Below the pieces are notes generated by a model. The model saw nothing but the letters and a program-made list of their open reading frames with translations, had not been told where the DNA came from and made no database searches. From Ruminococcus callidus (GTDB taxonomy: Bacteria; Bacillota; Clostridia; Oscillospirales; Ruminococcaceae), in contig NZ_JAJFCK010000059.1 in NCBI RefSeq assembly GCF_020709055.1, forward strand, positions 1 to 10,830: a stretch of 10,830 bases of DNA, read 5' to 3'. Position 1 is the stretch's first letter. Each line of letters begins with the position of its first letter. This document shows positions 1 through 5,685 of this stretch, piece by piece. Made by a program: the position numbers and the translations under genes.

Positions 1-104
1 TTTGCAGCAGCGGCGAAATTTCTGCTTGCATTTCTCATCACTGTTTTACTGAAACTATCGAAAATCTCAAGCTTCAGCTGATCATCATTCGAGGGAGCAG
101 ACAT
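1..104 (-). CDS. Partial CDS (N-terminal 34 residues), sigma-like mobile-element protein
   Basis: Reading leftward from ATG at 102-104, an open frame runs off the left edge. It begins MSAPSNDDQLKLEIFDSF, continues with SKTVMRNASRNF and ends in alanines. A very strong ribosome binding site (GGAGGGAGGG) lies about 7 bases before the ATG, which is the main reason to call this a real gene. An in-frame ATG 18 bases further upstream has no well-placed ribosome binding site. The FDSFSKTVMRNASRN stretch resembles, from memory, the start of small sigma-70-like or helix-turn-helix proteins carried on conjugative and mobilisable elements of gut Firmicutes, but no DNA-binding region is visible here. It is separated from the agr/ABC operon by terminators, so it is probably a distinct transcription unit. 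The start is well supported; the family is tentative. Confidence 0.6.
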   Translation of the reverse strand, partial: MSAPSNDDQLKLEIFDSFSKTVMRNASRNFAAAA

Positions 105-236
105 TATTTTCCCTCCCTCCATATTCAGTTTTGAGAAGCCCCTTTTTGCCCTCCTGAAATTACTAAGACAATTGAGAGAAGCAAAATGGGAAGGTTTTAG
201 ATGTAAATTTTATATGAACAGGTAGGAGAAAGAAAA

Positions 237-281
237 AAGCAACATACAAAACCGGTCATTTCGCCGGATTGTATGCTGCTT
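237..281 (-). terminator. Intrinsic terminator at the end of the agr/ABC operon
   Basis: Read on the minus strand, AAGCAGCATACAA with CCGG pairs with CCGG and TTGTATGTTGCTT around a short loop, with one wobble and a small bulge. A T-tract follows directly (complement of 231-236). It lies downstream of the last gene of the leftward operon (stop at 436) and upstream of the partial gene at 104, so it would separate the two units. It could also act in the leader of the partial gene. The rest of 105-435 holds no supported gene. Confidence 0.65.
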
Positions 282-296
282 GAGAAAAAATAGAAA

Positions 297-340
297 GGGC
301 AGTCCTGCCCAGCTGTTTGCCGGACAGAACTGCCTTTTTT
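297..340. terminator. Second terminator-like hairpin, possibly bidirectional
   Basis: GGCAGT at 298-303 pairs with ACTGCC at 329-334, with partial extra pairing of CTG and CAG inside. On the plus strand T6 follows (335-340). On the minus strand the stem is followed by CTTTCTATTTTTT. It would be the first of two terminators met by transcription leaving the gene at 436-1038. Confidence 0.6.
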
Positions 341-435
341 AGGTGGTTGAATTTTAAGCATTCTTAGGATGTTGGTATATTTTAAATTATCTGTAGTACT
401 AATACATCCATTCAATTTTACAAACATTATATCAA

Positions 436-1038
436 TTACAGAGTAATCGCAATTCTCTTATCAATTGGTTTTAATGTAACCCACAGCCACATTTTTTCTT
501 GATTCATATTTGACCATTGCTTAGTTGAAAACATATTTTCATATAGATTATATGCAATCTTCACTGTCGCATTGGAATTTTTATTTACACCGCATCCCCA
601 AGCAGCATCATAGTTATTTTCAAAAAAGGGATTGATGCATGCAGTTACCTCATTATCATAAAAAGCATACCAGTTTGTTCCGATAACAGGAAGTCCATAA
701 AAGTTCATTCCATCTTTGTAGTCACCACAATTTGAAACCGTCAATGTCAGTTCCAAATAACGTTCTGAAAGATACTGAAAATCCCCGACGTTCTTTCCCA
801 ATTCTTCCAGATAGTCTTTTGCATCAACAATGCGTGCTGCTTCTAATACAATAGAATACCCTGGTGCTTCATAACCACCATATGACATACAATCGTCAAA
901 TTCTACAACGTCATACATGGTATAAACTTCTTCCTGATAAATACCGTGAACTGCAAATGTCCCATTTAATGTGTAATAGCGGATACACCATATCACTGCA
1001 CACGCAATTGCGATTGCCCCAATTATTCGCTTTTTCAT
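436..1038 (-). CDS. Membrane-anchored extracellular protein of unknown function, last gene of the ABC operon
   Basis: The protein has 200 residues. Residues 1-22 (MKKRIIGAIAIACAVIWCIR) form one hydrophobic signal anchor with no lipobox. The remainder is rich in Tyr, Asn and aromatic residues with alternating hydrophobic strands (for example YLELTLTVSN near residues 94-103), suggesting a beta-sandwich outside the cell. Its start codon overlaps the stop of the ATPase gene by four bases (ATGA), and GGAGG lies about ten bases upstream, so it is translationally coupled to the transporter. General form resembles the DUF5027/DUF5028-type accessory proteins I remember from Lachnospiraceae ABC operons, and it shares the anchor-plus-beta-domain layout of the lipoprotein at 3392-4102. 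An immunity or transporter-accessory role is inference from context; no catalytic motif is visible. Confidence 0.8.
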   Translation of the reverse strand: MKKRIIGAIAIACAVIWCIRYYTLNGTFAVHGIYQEEVYTMYDVVEFDDCMSYGGYEAPGYSIVLEAARIVDAKDYLEELGKNVGDFQYLSERYLELTLTVSNCGDYKDGMNFYGLPVIGTNWYAFYDNEVTACINPFFENNYDAAWGCGVNKNSNATVKIAYNLYENMFSTKQWSNMNQEKMWLWVTLKPIDKRIAITL

Positions 1039-1697
1039 TCTGAGTTTGCCTCCGCCTGCATAATTTTTTCGTTTGTAATTTTGCCATGTTCAATCGTATA
1101 TATTACATCGCATACATCTTCCAAAATTTCTTGATCGTGACATGTTATAATAACAAGTGCACTCCGTTCTTTTTCTTCGGCAATAATCTTTTTTGTTATT
1201 TCCACGCCGTTTGCATCTAGCGCATTGGTCGGTTCATCTAGAATCACCAAATCCGGCATCTCCATAATGGCGGAAGCGATTCCAAGCCGCTGTTTCATAC
1301 CAAGCGAATATTTGCGGTACTTCTTTTTGTCCTTTGGATCCAGACCAACGCGAGTGATTGATTTCATTATCATATCATCTGAAATTTTTCCTTGAATGGA
1401 TGCAAGTAACTTCAAATTATCAAAACCAGTCATTCCGCCTAGAAACGCTGGATTTTCAATGAGAATTCCCATATTCTCAGGAAAATCAATATCTTTTCCC
1501 AACATTTTTCCGTCATATACAATTTCTCCACAAGATGGATGGATCAATCCTGCAATCAGTCTCATCAGCATCGTTTTTCCGCATCCATTATATCCACAAA
1601 GACCGTATACCATCCCACTACTTAACGTCAGATCTATATGATCAACTACGGTATTTCCTCTGATTTTTTTCGTTACATTCTTTAATGTGATTGTCAT
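1035..1697 (-). CDS. ABC transporter ATP-binding protein, LanF/BcrA-like with an E-loop
   Basis: This 220-residue cytoplasmic ATPase energises the two permeases encoded just upstream. Numbered from the ATG at 1697, Walker A is GYNGCGKT (35-42), the signature is SLGMKQR (132-138), Walker B is DLVILDEP (149-156) and the switch histidine is H187 in TCHD. The position normally held by the Q-loop Gln is Glu: GILIENPAF (E81). That E-loop is known from lantibiotic self-immunity ATPases such as NukF. I chose ATG 1697 over ATG 1709 because GAGG sits six bases before it, whereas the upstream AAGGA abuts ATG 1709. The ribosome binding site overlaps the stop of the permease at 1706. With no C-terminal extension the protein is short for the family. 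Likely role: export or removal of a peptide from the membrane. The substrate is unknown. Confidence 0.93.
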   Translation of the reverse strand: MTITLKNVTKKIRGNTVVDHIDLTLSSGMVYGLCGYNGCGKTMLMRLIAGLIHPSCGEIVYDGKMLGKDIDFPENMGILIENPAFLGGMTGFDNLKLLASIQGKISDDMIMKSITRVGLDPKDKKKYRKYSLGMKQRLGIASAIMEMPDLVILDEPTNALDANGVEITKKIIAEEKERSALVIITCHDQEILEDVCDVIYTIEHGKITNEKIMQAEANSE

Positions 1698-1705
1698 GTC
1701 AAACC

Positions 1706-2569
1706 TCATTCCTTATCAGGCAATATATCATATTTTTTGAAATATAACGTGCCTATTAATATCGAAGCCATTATCAAGATCAGACAAATTGCAAGTTCAA
1801 TTGATATATGGTACCCGTCTTCAAAAAAATAATCACTGAAAGTGATCATTCCACAACGAGAAAATGCCAGTGGAATATCCGTTAGAATACCTAATATCAA
1901 AATACCTACTATAAGTAAATATCCATACATTGGCTTTATAAATAGACAGAGTATCATTTGTATCATATTGAAAGTGCAAATAACCAACATAGGTGAAAAC
2001 AGCATCCATAATTCTTGAAATATGTTCAGTTCTGATATCCCTGTAAATGTATATATAACACTTCTATCTGCAATAATATTGAGTAATTCTGTGCTTCCAG
2101 AAAGCGTCAAATCGTATCCATTGATGATGCTGAAAACAATAGCTGTCAACAGAAAAATGATATAGAAGTAAATTCCGGAAGATAAACACCAGAAGCATTT
2201 TGAGATCCACCATCTGCTTCGTTTTCTGGTTCTTGAAAGAACCTGTATTCCAAACTGTGTCAGATCATTATGCATATAATCAAATCCGATAAATATGGCA
2301 AAAATAAAAATAGCAATCCAGAAGTATGGCAGTTCAATTTTAAGATTGGGATCTGGATTTTTTGTAATTGGGTCACAGCCGTGAAAGATTTCTGCCCAAA
2401 GCGCCAAAAAAGTCGGTCTGCTATGGACATCATAATATAATTGATAGGAATTTATACTCATATGTGCATACATACATTCAAATATACAAATAAATGGAAC
2501 TATCGTATATCGCTTATTCTTAAAAATACCTTCCCGTATATCGCATAACCATAACTTAAAGACACTCAT
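1706..2569 (-). CDS. ABC-2-type transporter permease (second permease, LanG/E-like)
   Basis: This is an integral membrane protein of 287 residues. A short cytoplasmic N-terminus (MSVFKLWLCDIREGIFKNKR) leads into about six hydrophobic segments, roughly at residues 21-38, 82-98, 128-150, 185-212, 216-236 and 256-276. Between the second and third segments is a basic cytoplasmic stretch (LSRTRKRSRWW) at the position where the partner permease has ITRTSRKKYF. In this permease type that segment contacts the ATPase. GAGGAAG precedes the ATG, and the gene overlaps the previous permease by 14 bases. Two different permeases plus one ATPase form the usual LanFEG-type heterotetramer. Sequence identity to named families is too weak for a gene symbol. 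Confidence 0.85.
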   Translation of the reverse strand: MSVFKLWLCDIREGIFKNKRYTIVPFICIFECMYAHMSINSYQLYYDVHSRPTFLALWAEIFHGCDPITKNPDPNLKIELPYFWIAIFIFAIFIGFDYMHNDLTQFGIQVLSRTRKRSRWWISKCFWCLSSGIYFYIIFLLTAIVFSIINGYDLTLSGSTELLNIIADRSVIYTFTGISELNIFQELWMLFSPMLVICTFNMIQMILCLFIKPMYGYLLIVGILILGILTDIPLAFSRCGMITFSDYFFEDGYHISIELAICLILIMASILIGTLYFKKYDILPDKE

Positions 2570-3383
2570 ATTTTCTTCCTCGTAAAATGTAAATAAGCGT
2601 GGATATCATGATAATCAGAGCGATACATAGCAGGATATGTTCCGGAAGCGACGTCGTCATAGGAGCTGCATACAACATATCCGTCCAAACAAGACCAATT
2701 GATGTTCCTTTTACGGTAATTGTATATCTCTGCATAACATATAGTGCAAGTATTTGCTCTGCTGTAAATACAAGAAACGGAACAATGCTTGAGATCACAT
2801 ATTTTTTTATCAGCATGCCAGCTGCCATACTGATACAACTCATCGCCCCGCCCCATAGGAAAGCAATCCCGAACCATATCAGCATAAACAAATATGGATT
2901 CTGATAAAATATTTCAGAACAGAAATGAAACGGATCCATGCTGGATGCCAAATCCCCCGGAATGGGAGTATATGCCGGAGAAAATATGGCAAGCAATACA
3001 TAATCCAAAATCAATGCACCAGCAAAAATTATTCCGCCGCTAATAAAGGTCACCAGAAATTTGGCTGTAAAATATTTTTTGCGGCTGGTTCTCGTGATAA
3101 TCTGAGAAATATAACCGGAGTTTCGGTCATAACTAACACTCCAGCTATATGCAAACGCAGTTAACAGCGGAAGTGCTATAAAGAAATAAACCCCGGCATT
3201 CATTCCACGATTAACACCAAGCCATTTGTAAAAAATACTGGTATCCACATCTATTCCTTGCAAATATAGTAGAAACCACGCTACAACATCTGCAATAATC
3301 ATCAAAGAGGCTGCTATTGCAGAAATCAAAAATGTTTTACTGTGAATCATACGATTCCATTCAAATTTGAAAATATTCTTCAT
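2556..3383 (-). CDS. ABC-2-type transporter permease (first permease, LanE/G-like)
   Basis: This is a membrane protein of 275 residues with about six hydrophobic segments, near residues 18-41, 65-84, 108-134, 165-188, 193-214 and 250-268. The loop DRNSGYISQIITRTSRKKYF after the second segment is the characteristic cytoplasmic coupling region of ABC-2 permeases of the bacitracin and lantibiotic resistance type. The start is ATG at 3383. GAGGTG upstream overlaps the stop codon of the lipoprotein gene (3392-3394), only eight bases away, so translation of the two is probably coupled. The same eight-base arrangement recurs before the ATPase. With the permease at 1706-2569 and the ATPase at 1035-1697 it completes one transporter. 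Confidence 0.87.
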   Translation of the reverse strand: MKNIFKFEWNRMIHSKTFLISAIAASLMIIADVVAWFLLYLQGIDVDTSIFYKWLGVNRGMNAGVYFFIALPLLTAFAYSWSVSYDRNSGYISQIITRTSRKKYFTAKFLVTFISGGIIFAGALILDYVLLAIFSPAYTPIPGDLASSMDPFHFCSEIFYQNPYLFMLIWFGIAFLWGGAMSCISMAAGMLIKKYVISSIVPFLVFTAEQILALYVMQRYTITVKGTSIGLVWTDMLYAAPMTTSLPEHILLCIALIIMISTLIYILRGRKYECL

Positions 3384-3391
3384 TTCACACC

Positions 3392-4102
3392 TCAGCTTAG
3401 ATTCAATGCAATAATTGTACCATATTCCGGAGTCGCTGCTGTATTAAATGTTACTTCTTTCAAATCAATTTCCCGCAAATCAACAAGATATCCGGCATCC
3501 ATTTCTGTACTTTCTCCTGGTTCGAGATGAAAAGCACGGGGATGTGCACTGCATTCTCCCATTTTACTGAAATACATAAGCGGGCCATAAGAACACCCTC
3601 CAAGAGCATCCACTCTGAAATCATATTTATCATATTTTTCTGGTTCTTCTGCATAATCACGTGAAATTGCATCAACATTTTCAATCGTAATATGCAGCAT
3701 TACAAGTACATAATTATCTGTAAATGTATTTTCTGCTGCATTCCAATTGATTCCATCCGCAAATTCGCCTGAAAACATATCATCAAGCTGAAGCCCTGCA
3801 TCCTGTGCCGTTTTAAAGGCTTCTGCTTTATTAATTGTCCAATAAATCGTACCGCTTCCGCCGTTCATTACAAGGTTTTCTGCGAAAAGCTTATCTCCGA
3901 TCGCAGCCCTTTCCGGTATACCAGCCTCAGATCCTGTATCTTCACGATTTTCTGTTGCAGAACTTTCATCCGATCCTACATTTGCACGATTTTCTATGAT
4001 AGAACTTTCATCAGAAATTTTTTCAACCTGCACTTCACTTAGAGAACAAGCACTCATTAACAAAAATGAAGGGACAAAAATCACACTCAATAATTTTTTC
4101 AA
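3392..4102 (-). CDS. Lipoprotein with acidic tandem-repeat linker, first gene of the ABC set
   Basis: I place the start at TTG 4102, because AAAGGAG (4111-4117) lies eight bases before it. A TTG at 4120 would put that ribosome binding site inside the gene. The resulting 236-residue protein has a short basic start, a hydrophobic core and the lipobox LLMSAC, so it should be lipidated on Cys and held on the outer face of the membrane. A linker rich in Ser, Glu and Asp follows, containing two 14-residue repeats. A beta-rich domain then includes NYVLVMLHITIENVD and ends in TPEYGTIIALNLS. The architecture resembles extracellular Ig-like accessory domains (DUF5027/DUF4352 type, from memory). It is encoded eight bases before the first permease, suggesting a substrate-binding or immunity role with this transporter. 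That role is inferred. Confidence 0.85.
   Translation of the reverse strand: MKKLLSVIFVPSFLLMSACSLSEVQVEKISDESSIIENRANVGSDESSATENREDTGSEAGIPERAAIGDKLFAENLVMNGGSGTIYWTINKAEAFKTAQDAGLQLDDMFSGEFADGINWNAAENTFTDNYVLVMLHITIENVDAISRDYAEEPEKYDKYDFRVDALGGCSYGPLMYFSKMGECSAHPRAFHLEPGESTEMDAGYLVDLREIDLKEVTFNTAATPEYGTIIALNLS
3932..4015 (-). repeat. In-frame tandem repeat, two 42-bp units
   Basis: Two adjacent 42-bp units encode SDESSIIENRANVG and SDESSATENREDTG, with the start of a third (SEAG) behind them. They lie just after the lipobox, in the linker between membrane anchor and folded domain. Length variation here would change how far the domain stands from the membrane. Confidence 0.8.
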
Positions 4103-4164
4103 AGATACCGCTCCTTTCAAAAGTATAATATTTTATATATTATTTTTATGGATAGATATATGAA

Positions 4165-4197
4165 ATGCCAGACAGAATGAATTATTCCATCTGACAT
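4165..4197 (-). other. Intergenic hairpin between exported protein and lipoprotein genes
   Basis: ATGCCAGACAGAAT (4165-4178) pairs along its whole length with ATTCCATCTGACAT (4184-4197) when G-U pairs are allowed on the minus strand, with a five-base loop. No U-tract follows, so it is a weak terminator at best. It may be an RNA-processing or stabilising element setting different levels for the exported protein and the ABC genes. The gap 4103-4249 otherwise holds AT-rich DNA with no promoter I can call. Confidence 0.5.
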
Positions 4198-4249
4198 ATC
4201 ATTAATTGTTAATAAAAGCCAATTGTATCTACTGCATCTACCGATCTAC

Positions 4250-4747
4250 TTAACCTGCGACGATTACGCCGCTTTCATAAGAATAATCAGGACTCCATTT
4301 ACCAGTAATGGTGGAGGAGTTATACTGATTCGTTGAGCAGAATTTAAGTCCCGCACAAGAATAACCACTCTCATTGATTGTGTTTTTAATCTGATAGCGG
4401 TGACCTACAGAAACAGTGACGGAAGTAGTCAGGGAACCATATGCATTGCAAGTACGGTTTTTTCCAGAGGCAGACCATCTTGTATCTGTGAGTCCCCAGG
4501 TTTGAACTGATACATTGTAAGTCGATTTTGTGACGTTAAGATATACGCTTGTGTCAGTAGATTTTACTCTAACACCATTTTGAGAAAGAGGCAACGGATT
4601 GAAGGTTCCTGCTGCACTCGGCGGTGCAATAAAGTTAGTGATATTAGTGTCAGTATAATCTGCATTCGCACTCATACCACCAATTGCAGAAGTTGTCATC
4701 GTTGCTGCAACCATCACAGCCGCAACAATTCTCTTAAACTTGGCCAT
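4250..4747 (-). CDS. Small secreted protein of unknown family, putative agr effector
   Basis: Starting at ATG 4747 (MAKFKRIVAAVMVAATM) the protein has 165 residues; a TTG at 4759 is the alternative, and neither has a strong ribosome binding site. Residues 1-29 form a classical signal peptide with a likely cut after SANA before DY. The mature part of about 136 residues is rich in Ser, Thr, Asn and Tyr, has three Cys (in NRTCNAYG and YSCAGLKFCS), predicted beta strands (SVYLNVTKSTYNVSVQTWG) and ends in GKWSPDYSYESGVIVAG. I see no leader cleavage motif, enzyme motif or sortase signal. It lies between agrD and the lipoprotein/ABC genes, the place where a quorum-controlled bacteriocin or surface-acting product would be expected. 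I do not recognise the family with confidence. Confidence 0.82.
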   Translation of the reverse strand: MAKFKRIVAAVMVAATMTTSAIGGMSANADYTDTNITNFIAPPSAAGTFNPLPLSQNGVRVKSTDTSVYLNVTKSTYNVSVQTWGLTDTRWSASGKNRTCNAYGSLTTSVTVSVGHRYQIKNTINESGYSCAGLKFCSTNQYNSSTITGKWSPDYSYESGVIVAG

Positions 4748-4858
4748 TGTATTTCTCAAAAGAAGCCATCTTTCTACGCCCTAACCCAAGATCTTGTACG
4801 TACATATTCAGAGCAAAAAGAATGATAACTTCAATGTGAAATCTGAAATTACTCCGCT

Positions 4859-4999
4859 TTACTTCTTCAGATTCTGAAGAGCTTTCGGTTCCTTCGGCTG
4901 ATGACAGCAGCCCCAAGAAGCTGCTCCGGCTGCCTTAACTGCGGCACTTTTTCCAACACCTGCAATTTTTTTCAGCAATGCATTCTGAATCTTGTTCAT
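4859..4999 (-). CDS. agrD: AgrD-like autoinducer peptide precursor
   Basis: This 46-residue gene starts at ATG 4999 behind AAAGGAGGG, 17 bases after the agrB stop. It begins MNKIQNALLKKIAGVGKSAA, giving an amphipathic N-terminal helix, then the core AASWGCC and the conserved tail HQPKEPKAL with a basic end QNLKK. The tail lines up with Clostridium perfringens AgrD (CLWFT followed by HQPEEPKSL, from memory), placing the predicted ring at S28-W29-G30-C31-C32. Ser rather than Cys takes the ring-closing place, which predicts a lactone rather than a thiolactone. AgrB would cut after C32; another protease must trim the N-terminal side. The cyclic peptide would be exported and sensed by the AgrC encoded upstream. 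The adjacent Cys pair inside the ring is unusual. Confidence 0.9.
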   Translation of the reverse strand: MNKIQNALLKKIAGVGKSAAVKAAGAASWGCCHQPKEPKALQNLKK

Positions 5000-5016
5000 A
5001 TCTATTCCCTCCTTTT

Positions 5017-5592
5017 CTATTTTTTTGATATTAAAATTAGTACTGCAATACTGAACAAGGTATATGCTGCCAAAGCCGATACTTCAGAAGAAAATACATA
5101 CAAACCACAACTTAATGCTTCCAAAACAATTACAGCAATGAAAGCTGCTCTGTGATTTCTTTTCTTTTGTTCCTCTGTTAAAGGCTTATTGGGGTTTTCT
5201 ACCGGTGCATATTTCCATACGATCAACAACACAGTCACTAATATCAATCCATGTATGGTCGGATTATACACTTCCCTCATGCAACTGAGTTTTGTCATAC
5301 CTAACGTAAAGAATGTGATCCCTGCAAATGTAAGGTTACATTTCAGGTAAGAATCTGCATGGTAACCGCCAGTCCACTGACGAACTGTAACAAATATCAC
5401 ATAGTACAATACAGACAAGAAAAACATATTCAAGACAATTCCGACCGCCATTGTTATCAACAACCCCAAGGCTGTAGAAATCAGAATTTCAAATCCATAT
5501 TGATAAACTTCGACTTCTTGTTCCGCAATCACTTTTTTTTTGCATAAAAAATGCGATATGGACTTTCCAAGAAATGTGATGATTTTTATCAC
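5017..5592 (-). CDS. agrB: AgrB, autoinducer-processing membrane cysteine protease
   Basis: AgrB removes the C-terminal tail of AgrD and forms the cyclic peptide at the membrane. The 191-residue length is typical. The conserved segment RQWTGGYHADSYLKC contains the catalytic pair H78 and C85, spaced as in Staphylococcus aureus H77/C84. An upstream EVEVYQYGFEILIST stretch is also typical, followed by four to five hydrophobic segments. The start is GTG 5592, but an extended match to the 16S anti-Shine-Dalgarno (AAAGAAGGTGAT) overlaps that GTG, so the exact start is uncertain. A promoter and 21-bp repeats lie in the 71-base gap before it, and agrD follows 17 bases behind. The gene appears intact. 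Confidence 0.95.
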   Translation of the reverse strand: MIKIITFLGKSISHFLCKKKVIAEQEVEVYQYGFEILISTALGLLITMAVGIVLNMFFLSVLYYVIFVTVRQWTGGYHADSYLKCNLTFAGITFFTLGMTKLSCMREVYNPTIHGLILVTVLLIVWKYAPVENPNKPLTEEQKKRNHRAAFIAVIVLEALSCGLYVFSSEVSALAAYTLFSIAVLILISKK

Positions 5593-5610
5593 CTTCTTTC
5601 CGATAAGTCA

Positions 5611-5639
5611 ATCATATCGCATTTTGTCGTAAAAATCAA
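5611..5639 (-). promoter_or_regulatory. Promoter for agrB-agrD and downstream genes
   Basis: On the minus strand TTGATT (5634-5639) and TATGAT (5611-5616) are separated by exactly 17 bases. The site lies between the agrC stop and the agrB start. The tandem repeats at 5644-5685 end about nine bases upstream of the -35 hexamer, where LytTR regulators usually bind. It would start a transcript covering agrB, agrD and probably the secreted protein and ABC genes. Confidence 0.65.
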
Positions 5640-5643
5640 TACT

Positions 5644-5685
5644 TTGTTCCCCAAATGCAGGTTTTAGTCCCCCAAATGCAGATTT
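5644..5685 (-). promoter_or_regulatory. 21-bp tandem direct repeat, candidate AgrA (LytTR) operator
   Basis: Two 21-bp units each contain CTGCATTTGGGG (plus-strand CCCCAAATGCAG at 5649-5660 and 5670-5681). Eighteen of 21 positions are identical. A 21-bp period places both sites on the same face of DNA, which is how AgrA and VirR-type LytTR proteins bind paired direct repeats. One copy lies inside the last codons of agrC (NLHLGD), the other just after its stop. The core is only a partial match to the published LytTR half-site consensus. Confidence 0.6.

Noticed and set aside
197..427. Leftward 76-codon open frame behind the operon
   Set aside because: It runs through both terminator hairpins, has no convincing ribosome binding site or domain, and its sequence is explained by the terminators.
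4250..4747. Exported protein as a lactococcin 972-type bacteriocin or lantibiotic precursor
   Set aside because: It lacks the Trp/Gly/His-rich lactococcin 972 pattern, a double-Gly leader and any modification enzymes nearby.
4760..4858. Separate promoter between agrD and the exported protein gene
   Set aside because: No -35/-10 pair with acceptable spacing and no copy of the 21-bp repeat was found; transcription probably continues from the agrB promoter.
4734..4916. Leftward 60-codon open frame overlapping agrD
   Set aside because: It covers the agrD tail in another frame and the start of the exported protein gene; agrD has the strong ribosome binding site and family match.
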